Numbered from the stretch's first letter, positions 1-9,101 are shown. The stretch is DNA of 26,208 bases from Paramacrobiotus richtersi (GCA_034698045.1 JAQGAU010000568.1:1-26208); one strand, 5' to 3'. The notes: generated by a model from the letters alone, not told the origin. Made by a program: numbers and translations.

Positions 1-267
1 TCTGACTACGAAAAGGATCTCTACAAGCCAGATTACCAGGAGAAGTCCTATGTTCTCCCGCTCTTTCCTTACAATACATATGCTGCGGAATACCCCAGTT
101 ACGATAGACCCCAATACAAGCAGGACAAGTACCCGACCCTGGCCAGCTTTGCCAACTACATGAAGAGCTACAATCCCGCTCCGTACGCACATGAACCGCA
201 GTACGGTTACGCCCCAGTGCCGTATGTGTCCTACCGGACCAGGCTGGCTGGACTATTGAAATACTAA
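1..267 (+). CDS. 3' end of a gene encoding a Tyr-rich, Cys-free C-terminal tail (partial)
   Basis: Frame 1 is open from the first base to TAA at 265-267, giving 88 residues. The start lies outside the window. The segment holds 18 Tyr plus many Pro, Ala and Lys and no Cys, with YP, PY and DY pairs spread evenly and no hydrophobic stretch long enough for a membrane segment. This composition is seen in secreted structural proteins such as cuticle or matrix components, where Tyr can be cross-linked, but no named domain is visible and the assignment is inference from composition. The last residues (RLAGLLKY) are less biased. An AATAAA at 653-658 is a plausible poly(A) signal, implying a 3' UTR of about 400 nt. 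It could also be the low-complexity tail of an unrelated protein. Confidence 0.72.
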   Translation, partial: SDYEKDLYKPDYQEKSYVLPLFPYNTYAAEYPSYDRPQYKQDKYPTLASFANYMKSYNPAPYAHEPQYGYAPVPYVSYRTRLAGLLKY

Positions 268-814
268 GGTTGTTGGTGTTTCCGCACGTGGGCGGCTGGG
301 AACAGGATAATTTATAACGAGTGATTCGTGACACAGTAGCCGGGGGTTATGTTTGCTCAGAGGATACTGTACATACTTGCTTGAATGAGCTTATTGACAT
401 TGCTTTCCATTTTTTTTATGACATGACTACCGAGTGGCGGTTTTGCATAATTGCGTTTGACTCTCTCTTTTTTGTACTTGGTTGATGATAAATTATGAAG
501 TGCCGACCGGATGGGTTTGACCGCAGCCGCTTAAGCTCTAACACAAATTAGTGCACATTACCATTAACAACCAACCAAAAACTGCCAAAAACGTTGCTAT
601 ACCTGCAGTTACGGTACAATGTTACGGACTGTGAGGCAAAACGAAAGCGATAAATAAATTTTTAATTGATCGGGTAGAAGTAAACATATAACGTTTCAAA
701 TAACTTGCACCTCTGTAAATGTGCAGAATTTAAAAACGCCAATGCGTTGTATTTCTCTTATTTCACTCTTTTTCACTGTAGTTAGCTATAGAACGCAGCC
801 ATCCTCAAAACCAG
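268..814. other. Convergent intergenic region / 3' UTRs
   Basis: This lies between the stop of the plus-strand Tyr-rich gene and the stop of the minus-strand three-exon gene. Apart from the poly(A) hexamer I see no ORF, repeat or RNA gene. Confidence 0.6.
653..658 (+). terminator. Candidate poly(A) signal of the Tyr-rich gene
   Basis: AATAAA in an AT-rich context, 386 nt after the TAA of the upstream plus-strand gene. It is the only canonical hexamer I see on this strand before the convergent minus-strand gene ending at 815. Confidence 0.4.
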
Positions 815-1592
815 TCAACTGTCATGAAATATTTTTGATAAAGGTAATTTTGTCAATTTCACGAAAGCCTTCCTTCCAGCAGTTAACAGAGTGATGTTCT
901 TGAGCAAGTGGTTCTTGTCGCTTGAATTATCCCGCGAGTACTTGGATCTACAACAGATATCGAGATATCGTTTAAAGGATGCGGTCTGACGTGCCGTTTG
1001 GATCCATTTCTCGCTCTCGGCGAACCTGAACAACACATGATATAAAGAAAACGGAAAAAGTCAAATATACAGAGAAGTGTGTATTCTTTTCACATTGTAT
1101 TATTTTATAGCTAGTAGTGCAACTTTGCAAAGTTCTGTTGTGTTTTCTGACCTTCTAAAGAACAAGAAGACATAGTTTGCGCGAAGATCTTGACCATTCG
1201 CCTTAACGAAATTCTCTGTCACCCTAAAATCATCGAACAGACTGAAAATAACCGCTAACAGCACCACGGAGTATGTTAGTATATTACCATTTACTTATTC
1301 TCCATTCAGAATGTTTGAGGTACCCAGGAACGAATGCGTTTAGATCACTGGGAACAATATCGGACTGAGGCAGTTCCGATTCGTCAGCAGGTACCGGTTC
1401 CTCGTCGACATCGTTAACTTTCGGGACCTGCTTTCGGGCTCGGCGTGTTGCTTGTATAGCTTCCCGTTGTTGATCCGTAATTAACCCAAGAACATACCGA
1501 TTATCCGGATCGGAACTGTCCTCCCCGAGATTTTGTAATATTCGACTCACTGTAGCATTGTCGAATTTGGCTCGCTTACCAGGCGGCGGCAT
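815..1592 (-). CDS. Hypothetical 201-aa protein, three exons
   Basis: The model is complement(815..1025, 1152..1241, 1288..1592). The ATG at 1592 opens MPPPGKRAKFDN. The first exon is rich in Asp/Glu/Arg and ends in a GTAATA donor. The second exon (30 codons) starts after TTTTCAG and ends at AG|GTCAG. The third starts after TTGTTCAG and runs to TGA at 815-817. Introns are 46 and 126 nt, and all junctions are phase 2, so 606 nt stay open. Residues about 1-95 are hydrophilic and probably disordered, with a basic GKR-x-K start that could act in nuclear import. Residues about 100-200 look folded, with aromatic and basic residues (ANYVFLFFRR, then a Lys/Arg-rich tail). There is no signal peptide or TM segment. 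I recognise no family. The in-phase joins and protein-like composition are the support; the 46-nt intron is the weakest point. Confidence 0.58.
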
Positions 1593-3501
1593 GTTCGCAA
1601 GGTACGGTTAAAACTCGAAAGCAATCAACATTCAATAACGGCACAAAGTAAATAATCCTTGTGATGCTGCTGGCACACACCGCTCAAAGCTTATAGGATA
1701 ATTAATTTTCTAACCATAAGTATCTACATATGTAGAAGGGAGTAGTGATTTTAGTGGTATACCGATGCTTTATATTTATCGCAGCGAAGTGCGCTGCGGC
1801 GGTGCATGTTCGGACTTGTTCATGCGCAGTGTACATAATCAGGTATTTCAACAATGACAACGCAAAACACCGTTCAATGGAACGGGGTAAAGTCTGATCG
1901 TGTTTCCTTTCTCCTCTTATCGAATACGTACTTATGACCAAGTGGCTCGCAGTTATTCTCAACGTGGTATTTAAATATCGGCTTTTGCTTCCCTTTGAGC
2001 CGTTGTGAAATCGATTTTACACAATCTACGAGGCATTATTAACCCAGGAGGACAAAACCTGAAATTTTTCAGTTTTTCCAGATGCATACAAAATGTTGCA
2101 TATCCTACAGCCTGTGTCGAAGTGCCCAAATATTAAGCTGAAGTTCAGATCGCATTTGTAAGATGAAATCTGCTAGCACAAACACACCGATTCGAAATCG
2201 TGTGGGGAAAAGGTCACAACTGCCAAGAGCTGCAGTTCTGCCCAGCTTATTGGAAAATTGCAGCATTCCGGCCTATTTCTCTGTTTTACCTGCGCAAAAA
2301 AGGGCCTACACCATATATGTTATAAATATCTGTACTGTCCGACTGACACCGGTGCACCCTTCCTGCTGACCACTAACAACCTTTTGTTTCGTGGCAAATG
2401 TCAGCAAAATGTTACAGTAACAGCCCATTTTGGCTAGAATACGCAACCATATTGTTTACTAATAAGCAGATCAGACCACCCGCTCGCTGTAAAAGGATTT
2501 CAAATTGAAGAGCGCGGAGCAGTGAGTGTCTGATTACTGTTCCTCGAATACAAGGAAGCGCAGAGAATGTGCACGTTCTCCAACTAACACAATTTCAACC
2601 GGATGTTGAAGTCCCACAGAACTGGATGACTTAATAGCAATTAATAATGCAGGAACAGCAACTAGCCGGCTTAGTGCTAATTATAAGGTGCGTGGATTGA
2701 TAACACACGATACTACATCCTGTACCCATCATTAAATTGTGTTTGTCTGTATATTAAATTGTTTGTCCGTACGCAGCTGAAAATAACCGATGTGAGCAAT
2801 ATTAATTGCGCCGGAGCTGATGTGTGCACAATTACCAACGCGGTGAAATTATTTCGCAAGAGACTTTTTGATTCTGATATCTAACAGGGGGAGGACGTTT
2901 TGTAAGTTCTTAGTTAGTACATGATTTTCCGGACAAAGGGTCGGAAATCCGGTATCCATTACAACACGGGCATCGGATGTTAGAAAGGTTATACGATAGG
3001 GATACGGTACGTATATGTAAGGTACTCGTGTGTGTACCGTACTCGCACTTCCAAACCATGCCACGAGTATCATGGTTGCAGTTGCCTGCAAAGTACAGTC
3101 GCAAGCACGCAGTAAATCGATTTATGATCTGCCCTTCTGTAGTCTGAAATCGTTATTGGCTGGCTTCTGAGCTGCACCATCAGCTAAGGCAGCGCAAAAC
3201 AGGCGCAACGTTCGATTGTCCGTGTTTGTGGATCTTATTGGCTTTCTAAGGACACTCGCGTGCAACTCACGAAGATCATTTCAAATTAATGCAGGTTAGT
3301 TCTAGAATACAGTGGATTTTCTCACGGATACAAATAACTAGGTAGCTATGGAAGCACGTTCGAATCTAGTACGTCCGCAATTGACTGAGCTTTTATACTT
3401 CTTCTGATTTAGCTAAACGCTCCGATTTAGCAGAGTCTGAAGTTCGCCGCTATCTGAACATTTTAATGGGCATCAGCAGGCTTTGATCATTATTTGTGCT
3501 C
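1593..3501. other. Intergenic region without a convincing gene
   Basis: Open frames of 60-86 codons occur on both strands but lack domain character, signal peptides or joinable exons. An imperfect tandem repeat of about 20 nt (ATTAAATTGT...GTCTGTA then ATTAAATTGTTTGTCCGTA) lies near 2731-2771. Nothing else is supported. Confidence 0.5.
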
Positions 3502-3561
3502 TTTTCGGCCAGACAGTGTTCCACCGTATAATCATACGGAAGAGCACTGTCTGGCCGAAAA
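3502..3561. repeat. 60-nt near-perfect inverted repeat (hairpin, miRNA-precursor-like)
   Basis: The left arm 3502-3518 is perfectly complementary to 3545-3561 (17 bp, core CGGCCAGACAGTG / CACTGTCTGGCCG). Inside it, 3519-3523 faces 3540-3544 with partial pairing (one wobble, two Watson-Crick, two mismatches). A second perfect 6-bp stem, CCGTAT/ATACGG (3524-3529 / 3534-3539), closes a 4-nt AATC loop. The total is about 26 pairs in 60 nt. The size, small bulge and short loop fit a pre-miRNA or a foldback/MITE remnant. I do not recognise either arm as a known miRNA, and the transcribed strand cannot be decided from sequence. Confidence 0.7.
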
Positions 3562-3683
3562 AAATTTGACTTATTAACAAACAAAGTAAGTGACTATCCT
3601 TCCAGTGACCTGATTGCCCGCATTGCGACACGGTGGTTGCAGTGTCGTCTTCTACCACCTCAAAGGATGATAATGCCTAGTTT

Positions 3684-3738
3684 GGTCCACTATTGCAACA
3701 AGTTCACTTGCCAAGTTCACTTGGAGCAATAATGGACC
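3684..3738. repeat. Second foldback: 13-bp arms around a repeated loop
   Basis: GGTCCACTATTGC (3684-3696) pairs with GCAATAATGGACC (3726-3738) at 12 of 13 positions. The 29-nt loop contains AAGTTCACTTG twice, itself nearly self-complementary. It is 122 nt downstream of the larger hairpin. Confidence 0.6.
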
Positions 3739-3745
3739 TGATTCG

Positions 3746-3763
3746 GCTGGACACGTGTCCAGC
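3746..3763. repeat. Perfect 18-bp palindrome centred on CACGTG
   Basis: GCTGGACACGTGTCCAGC equals its own reverse complement. The centre is an E-box hexamer, so it could be a bHLH binding site, or simply the third inverted repeat of the local cluster. No confident gene start is adjacent. Confidence 0.65.
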
Positions 3764-3990
3764 GCTGCGGACTTACGTCATAGTACGCTTCGGTGCAACT
3801 GCGGGAGATCTGGGGCGCGATGCCGAGTATTGAGCCGCTGACGAATGAATGCGACCAGACTGGATGTTTTAACAGTTAACGTTGCAAAATGGTTAGATGT
3901 TTTTGGGCGCCGCTGCGCCAGCGATGCCATTATGAAGGGGATAAACTTTGAAGTAGCAGTAGCACATTTCTTTTCCTGTCGTAGATGTTA

Positions 3991-4027
3991 TACCGATACC
4001 TTATGTAAGTGTAAGTACCGATACCTT
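3991..4027. repeat. 12-nt direct repeat TACCGATACCTT, 25-nt period
   Basis: TACCGATACCTT occurs at 3991-4002 and 4016-4027, with GTAAGT motifs between the copies. It lies exactly at the 5' edge of the open part of the retrotransposon fragment, and may be a local duplication or an insertion/deletion scar. Confidence 0.55.
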
Positions 4028-4344
4028 GCGCAGCGGCAATTCAGGCCGAGCAGGCGAAAGTCACGAAATACCAATGCATCATGGGGGATTACCTGTTCTG
4101 TCCACTAGCCTTCGAAACTTTTGGACCGTGGGGACCGGAAGCGCACCGCCTGCTGTCCACTCTGGCCAAGAAAATCCGCCAGGAAACAGGCGAAAAGCGA
4201 TCGAAAGAGTTCATTTACCAACGTATTAGTGTAGAATTGCAACGTGCCAATGCGATGGCCATTCTGGGCACCGCACCGCCTTCTGCTAATTTGGACGACG
4301 TTTTATCAGTGGTTCGGCCCCGACAGGGGCCATTTGTTAACTGA
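4015..4344 (+). pseudogene. C-terminal fragment of a non-LTR retrotransposon reverse-transcriptase ORF
   Basis: The frame is open from 4015 (in-frame stop at 4012-4014) to TGA at 4342-4344. The fragment carries the pattern common at the very C-terminus of many animal non-LTR retrotransposon ORFs: an Ala/Glu/Lys helix (AIQAEQAKVTKYQC), then a tyrosine and strand (DYLFCPLAFETFGPWGP), then a helical L-x-x-L-x-x-x-I-R-x-x-T-G-E-K-R stretch, and finally a helix ending in Q-R-A-N-A-x-x-I-L-G. In intact elements this follows the RT domain, which is missing here; upstream frames are interrupted by stops. A 12-nt direct repeat (3991-4002 and 4016-4027) sits at the break. It is most likely a dead, 5'-truncated copy. 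The assignment rests on remembered family pattern; the clade is not determined. Confidence 0.68.
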
Positions 4345-4591
4345 TTTCATTTCTTATACGCTCTCGCAATTTCGCGTCATGTATGGTGTATGAAGTTGTT
4401 TTCAATTAAAATGTAAGTGTGTGCAACAGGACGGTACGGTGTACAGTTTACGAACCCAAAAGAGCTGAGGTTTTAATTACTTGCTAGTTTTCCACGTCCA
4501 ATTAACATACTTGATGTTTTTTTCTCGTTTGGAAGAGCATCTAGTTATAGTCAATTCAGAAAATTATATCCCTGTGATCATCATTTTACAG

Positions 4592-5055
4592 AGCACGCAA
4601 AACAGCTTGCAAAACTTTAAACTTTGCAAACTTTATATTTACAAAGTGTGCGATTTGGATCCTTCCGAGTCCTGCCAGCTCGGTTACGACGAAAACTAAT
4701 AAACGACCAGTTTTCCCATTATCTGAACTCCCTGAACACAGGTTTAGGGGCTCTAGAGCGCTTTGTAACTTTCCGTATAACATTACCAGGGTTTACTCTG
4801 TTTTTGAACCTATTCTCCAACCTTTCGAACTGCAAAGCGTTGTTCATACCTTCCAGTATGTGTTGGCGCAACATCTCTGCCGTGACTACCCCAACGAAGA
4901 ATACGCAACACATTTTAACAACAATGCACTGTTCCTCAGTATGTGTTTGTTTTGTGTCCTTGAACGCGTGCGCTCAACAAACGCAAAACACTGCAGGACT
5001 CGAGTTAAACAACATTACATATGCATGCGTGGTACATACAATACCAATCACATAA
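4592..5055 (+). CDS. Ambiguous exon-like segments, possible gene or gene fragment
   Basis: Three plus-strand segments look protein-coding and can be joined. The first is 4592-4682, after TTTTACAG, encoding a Cys-containing stretch with DLDPSESCQL. The second starts near 4742-4759, runs to 4938, includes PYNITRVYSVFEPILQPFE and LCRDYPNEEY, and ends at a GTATGT donor. The third is 4997-5055, after CTGCAG, ending in TAA. The last intron would be 58 nt and in phase; the first junction is uncertain, with two alternative acceptors. There is no start codon or signal peptide I trust and no recognised family. Minus-strand open frames of 64-65 codons cover the same bases, so the strand is not certain. 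It could also be the relic of an inserted element next to the retrotransposon fragment. Confidence 0.27.
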
Positions 5056-5125
5056 CAAACCAAGTGAATAGTTACTGATATTCCATGAACCATCGTAAAT
5101 GGCCCTTTTGCTGGAATGGCATCTC

Positions 5126-6100
5126 TCAAGCCGTTCGATACATTGCGGGTGCTTGCCCGTATCCGGGATGATTCGGCAGCTGTTCAAAGTGGACTGGCTG
5201 TCCATAGACCCCGTGTTGACCCGGAGGTGCAGAATACGCACCCGATTGAACAACTGGTTGCCCGTAGAAACCCTGTCCCGGTGGATACGAAAACTGTTGA
5301 CCGGGATGAGCAGCCGATGGTCCATAGACGCCTTGTCCACTGGAAGGTGCAAAGTATTGATTCGTTTGGGCAATCGGTCCAAGTTGGTTACCCAATCCCT
5401 CTTCAGAACCATTATACGGAAGACGCACATAACTGACACCAACAAGCGCTGCCTGCGCTATACTGAACACGGCCATCATAACATGGAACGACAGACTCAC
5501 TGCCTCAGGTCCCCGGTACACTCGTTCGTCAAACGTCTGACTATAACCACCGGAGTTCCAAGGCGAACTCGTCGTAGTTGTTGTCGATGGGCGTTGTATC
5601 ACGGTAATGTCTTTTCCATTAGAAATCGCAACGGCAAAATGCGTAATTAGGCCTAATGCGGCTACTGCAGAGATAACGCTGCAGGTAAAGGTGGTCGGTA
5701 GCAAACAGCGGAGGGTCTTCAAAGTGGGCTTGTGGGAACATGCTGGAGCGGAAAATATACTCAAACAGCCGGTAGCGAAGTAGACTGCTCCTATCCAGAT
5801 TCCTGATGCCCAAGCCGTGTGGGCGAAAACTTCCTCGGGAGTGTGGGTTATCACATCTACGTGCAGAACAGTTTTGAGTAGTTCAGTGATGTACGTATGC
5901 AGCAACTATACAGCGCGTTCAAAACGTAACAGTTTTAAAGCTTGCAGAGTAATTTGAATAAGGTTTCTGAACATGTAAAAGTTTTGCTTACATAATGTAT
6001 CACTTATAATCAGAGCAATACCACAGATGAATTGCAGGATCCCGAATATCAGTATGGCTGTCGCAAACTGCGCCTTGCCATGTACAGACGCAGTAGACAT
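5126..6100 (-). CDS. Four-transmembrane CD20/MS4A-like protein, paralogue 1
   Basis: The model is complement(5126..5856, 5992..6100): 279 aa with one 135-nt intron (donor T|GTAAGC, acceptor CACGTAG, phase 1). The ATG at 6100 opens MSTASVHGKAQF. Predicted membrane segments are TM1 about residues 11-31, TM2 about 52-72 (W-I-G-A-V-Y-F-A-T-G-C-L-S-I), TM3 about 88-115 and TM4 about 155-178. The short first loop, the longer Thr/Ser-rich second loop (about 116-153) and the TM2 pattern W-x-G-x-x-Y/F-x-x-x-G-x-L-S resemble the CD20-like/MS4A tetraspan class; this is known-family reasoning by pattern only. The C-terminal 100 residues are a cytosolic Pro/Gly/Tyr/Gln-rich tail with repeated GQ-x-F/V-Y-G-Q units, ending PNHPGYGQAPAMYRTA. 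It lies head-to-tail with the paralogue ending at 6938. MARVEL-type proteins are the alternative. Confidence 0.8.
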
Positions 6101-6621
6101 TTCTACCACAACAGTTTGAAATTTTAAAGAAATCAGCTTCTGAACTATGTATAGGTAACGCGAACTTTTAGCTCTGCGCAGATTCTTCGCATAGACCACC
6201 GCAAATTATGAGTTCAGCTTATCGAAGGGTCACTGTATGTAGAACTGAAATTAACTAATACGTTTCCAGGCGGTTGATAAGAATACAATGGCGCTCGCTT
6301 TGCGAGATTTTGGCAAGAAATGCATGCGTGAACAATTACAAAGTGCTGCGAAAATGTTGGGTCATCTAAAGATAGCGTTGGTTACAACATGTACAAACAC
6401 AACATATGTACGTTATCTCTGTGTGCCGACACGTTATCAGTTAGTTAATTCATCAAGTACGTAAATAAATTCGGCATCATATTCAAACCGCTGTATCACT
6501 TGGTACACGCTTGATATCGCCGTGTTTCTTTTCATTCTAGCCGTTCTCGGCCTAGTTGCAGTTCATCGATAGCAATAATATAAACTTCACACAAACTATT
6601 ATTTCATCAGCACTAGCAGAG

Positions 6622-6744
6622 ATGCCTAGTGATAAGAGAAAGCATCGATCCATCAGTCTTATTCCATACAATAAAAAAACGCAACAAACGTGTTTGAAAC
6701 AATTTTTCGTAAAGGAGTCCGTCACAGACTCAGCCTCTAAATGA
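6622..6744 (+). CDS. 40-codon ORF with a PIP-box-like motif (doubtful)
   Basis: ATG at 6622, TGA at 6742-6744. The peptide is short and basic (MPSDKRKHRS at its start) and contains QTCLKQFF at residues 22-29, matching the PCNA-interacting consensus Q-x-x-[hydrophobic]-x-x-F-F, flanked by Lys on both sides. Short Lys-rich N-termini of this kind also begin some DNA transposases. No continuation exon was found. It could be chance, a transposase N-terminal relic, or a real small protein. Confidence 0.2.
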   Translation: MPSDKRKHRSISLIPYNKKTQQTCLKQFFVKESVTDSASK

Positions 6745-6786
6745 TGTACATAACCGATTTTAGCAGACTTAAAAATCAAGCAGTAT

Positions 6787-6796
6787 TTTATTTATT
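6787..6796 (-). terminator. Poly(A) signals for tetraspan paralogue 2
   Basis: On the minus strand this reads AATAAATAAA, two overlapping canonical hexamers, about 140 nt after the stop codon at 6938. Confidence 0.55.
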
Positions 6797-6937
6797 GCGC
6801 GGTACGATACAACTGTGACTCTTATTGTGACAGCAGCCAACACAAAACGTGTTCACACCATAAAAACTTCCAGTGCAAATTAGAAACTTTACTCAGTTAC
6901 CGCGTGCGGAAACAGCTTGGTTAGAAATTATCAGGAC

Positions 6938-7730
6938 TTAAGTTGCAGCGCCATTTCCTGGAAAGTTAGGCAGTTGGTCGAAGCGGAGCGGTTGCCCGTT
7001 GAACCCGTACACCGGCGCACCACCTGGATACCCTGTATCCACACCTACAACAGCCGGTGCCGGTTGGCTGCTAATCACATGAGCTATTGTCGTTGTTCCT
7101 GCATTCGCGGGCACCTGGCGCACATTAATCCCGGCGACGATCGCTTGCCCCAAACTGAACAGCAGCATCAGCAGATGGAAAGCCAGATTGGTCTCCGCGG
7201 AACCCAGGTAAATGATAGTGATAGATGAACTGCCATCGAAAGTGATTGTATTATTATTGCCCGTTATATATATAGAGTTATCCGAATGGTGGCGTATAAT
7301 AGCACCGCTTGCAATTGCAATACCAAAGTAGATCATCAGTCCAAACGCTGATATGATGGACAGGATGGAGAGGACGAAAGAAGACAGCAGGTAACGGCGT
7401 AGGTTGGTGGTTGGCGGCTTGTTAGAGGCAGCTCGTCCGGAGATGATCCCGAAAGCGCCGGCAATGATGTAGAAGATTCCCATCCAGAATCCGGACGCTG
7501 CGGCACTGGGAACAACTGCCCATGGTGAGCCATAGAAGGCAAATGCTGTAAAGGGACAAAAGCGGTTATCCACCTCATCTACGTCTTGATTGTAAGTATT
7601 CCTTACAGTAAATGTCGCTTATGAACAGACAAGCTCCGCAGATTATTTGAACGATTCCAAAAGCTACCAAGGCCTTTGGAAATTGTAGCTCTCCGTATGT
7701 TGGACTTGAACTATAACTGGGCGGCAACAT
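6938..7730 (-). CDS. Four-transmembrane CD20/MS4A-like protein, paralogue 2
   Basis: The model is complement(6938..7545, 7607..7730): 243 aa with a 61-nt intron (donor T|GTAAGG, acceptor CCTTTACAG, phase 1). The ATG at 7730 opens MLPPSYSSSPTYGELQFPK. TM1 is about residues 20-38, TM2 about 57-77 (SGFWMGIFYIIAGAFGI), TM3 about 93-122 and TM4 about 158-180. The intron falls at the same place and phase as in paralogue 1, directly after the TM1 motif I-C-G-x-x-L-x-I-S-D, which supports common descent. The second loop is rich in Asn/Ser/Thr/Ile (residues 123-157) with N-glycosylation sequons. The cytosolic tail is shorter but ends alike (QPLRFDQLPNFPGNGAAT against QPVHFEQLPNHPGYGQ), so the F-x-Q-L-P-N-x-P-G motif is likely functional. 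Family assignment is by topology and motif only. Confidence 0.82.
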
Positions 7731-8905
7731 TTTTTATAAGAAAAATTCAGAAAAGTTTAGCAAGTTTTACCAAGTTTTTTTATTCACACATTTTAACTTT
7801 ACTGGGCTTCAGAATGTGGAGCAATAGCGCAGATCTAGAACTACAATATTACGGTGTGGTCTGTTTGTTACCGATTTGCGCCGCTGCACATGGCGCCGTA
7901 ACAATTCAGTTTATACCTTTATGGTTATTGACTTATTGTATCCGTTTTTCAGGAGAACAGATAAGCAAATGCCGGTCGAGTTTTGCCGCCGTATTATCTT
8001 ACTGGGAGCGGCAGCCTTGTTTACCGAAAGGCCTTGTTTGTAATTGAATAAAATGGGTTATCAGCAGAGCTAAGCAAGCTGTTGGTTTCGTTTGCGGTCG
8101 GCATTCTATGACGTTGGAGCTCTTCTAAACCATGCTTCTTTTCTATAGATACATAAAAGTATTTTTGACTGTTTGTTCAGTATACATCAGCCAATCAAAA
8201 CGGAATGCGCATGTATTCTTGTGCAACTCGCAACTAACTAACTAGCTAACACCATTGGTTTGTTCTGTAATGTAGCCCGTGAATTTCATTACGTCAGTCA
8301 GTTGAATACGGTACAACTATACTTTGATTTGGAATTTTCCGGGCCACATTGTTTTCTGGGCTGATGCCTAATAAAACACTACTTTGTAACCAGGCTAATG
8401 TTTCTCTAATATACATATACAGAGAAATTTGGATACGTCTTGTTTCCAAATTTCCCTGACCAGTTATTGTCTCGGTGCTAAATTCTGCATCAGACATAAA
8501 TATTCTGAACATCCAGTCCGACTCCGTCTCACAGAAGCAGGCATTTGCTGCATACTTGGTAGGACGTCTTGCGAAAACTGCAAGAAAACGCGACATACGA
8601 AATGGACAGCATTCAGTATTTTTTTGAAACATTACACAGTACACGTAGGGAAAAACGGCAGTACGCATTTACACATTCTAGCGGCGGATCCGAGCTTTTA
8701 CATGGACGCCTTTACGTACAGGCGGTGCAGGTAACAGTGAGGTAACTGTAAAATGCAGACGTACCTTCGTGTACTCTACAAGTATAGTAAAATTAATAAC
8801 AGTGCGCGTCACGCGACCAGACACGGTTACAGTAAATATCATAACCGGAGTTCGACGGAAAAGCAACCGTTTAAGAGGTTTATGACGTAGTCTTTGAGAG
8901 TGACC

Positions 8906-9040
8906 ATGAAACCTCAATATGTATTTACGACAACGTTGTGCCTTTTATGGATATCATGTCATGGCGTACCCGGACAGATTGTATTCAAACTTTTATTGGT
9001 TTGGAGAAAATTAAGCTCAAGAACATCAGTGTATACATAA
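8906..9040 (+). CDS. 44-codon ORF beginning with a signal-peptide-like sequence
   Basis: ATG 8906, TAA 9038-9040. The first 22 residues have a short basic/polar n-region (MKPQY), a hydrophobic core (VFTTTLCLLWISC) and a small-residue cleavage zone (HGVPGQ), as in a secretory signal. Residues 25-34 are again hydrophobic. It could be a first exon whose partner I could not find: a downstream open segment at 9165-9356 on the same strand needs phase 2, which no good donor here supplies. It may be chance. Confidence 0.25.
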   Translation: MKPQYVFTTTLCLLWISCHGVPGQIVFKLLLVWRKLSSRTSVYT

Positions 9041-9101
9041 GAGTACGAAAGACAGTCTTGCTGTGAACAGAATGCACAGAATGTCTGAACTGGAATAACT
9101 G

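Larger units (their letters stand above)
6101..6937. other. Gap between the two tetraspan genes
   Basis: The gap contains a poly(A) signal cluster for the upstream minus-strand paralogue and a 40-codon plus-strand ORF described separately. Otherwise I see no gene. Confidence 0.5.

Noticed and set aside
3845-4108. 87-codon plus-strand ORF before the retrotransposon fragment
   Set aside because: It is in a different frame from the recognisable fragment, and its last part overlaps it without resemblance to the family; probably a shadow or decayed sequence.
5099-5650. 183-codon plus-strand ORF opposite tetraspan paralogue 1
   Set aside because: It is antisense to the repeat-rich tail and TM segments of a well-supported spliced gene, so it is a mirror frame.
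7676-8047. 123-codon plus-strand ORF followed by AATAAA
   Set aside because: It overlaps antisense exon 1 of tetraspan paralogue 2 and has no domain; the nearby AATAAA is probably coincidental.
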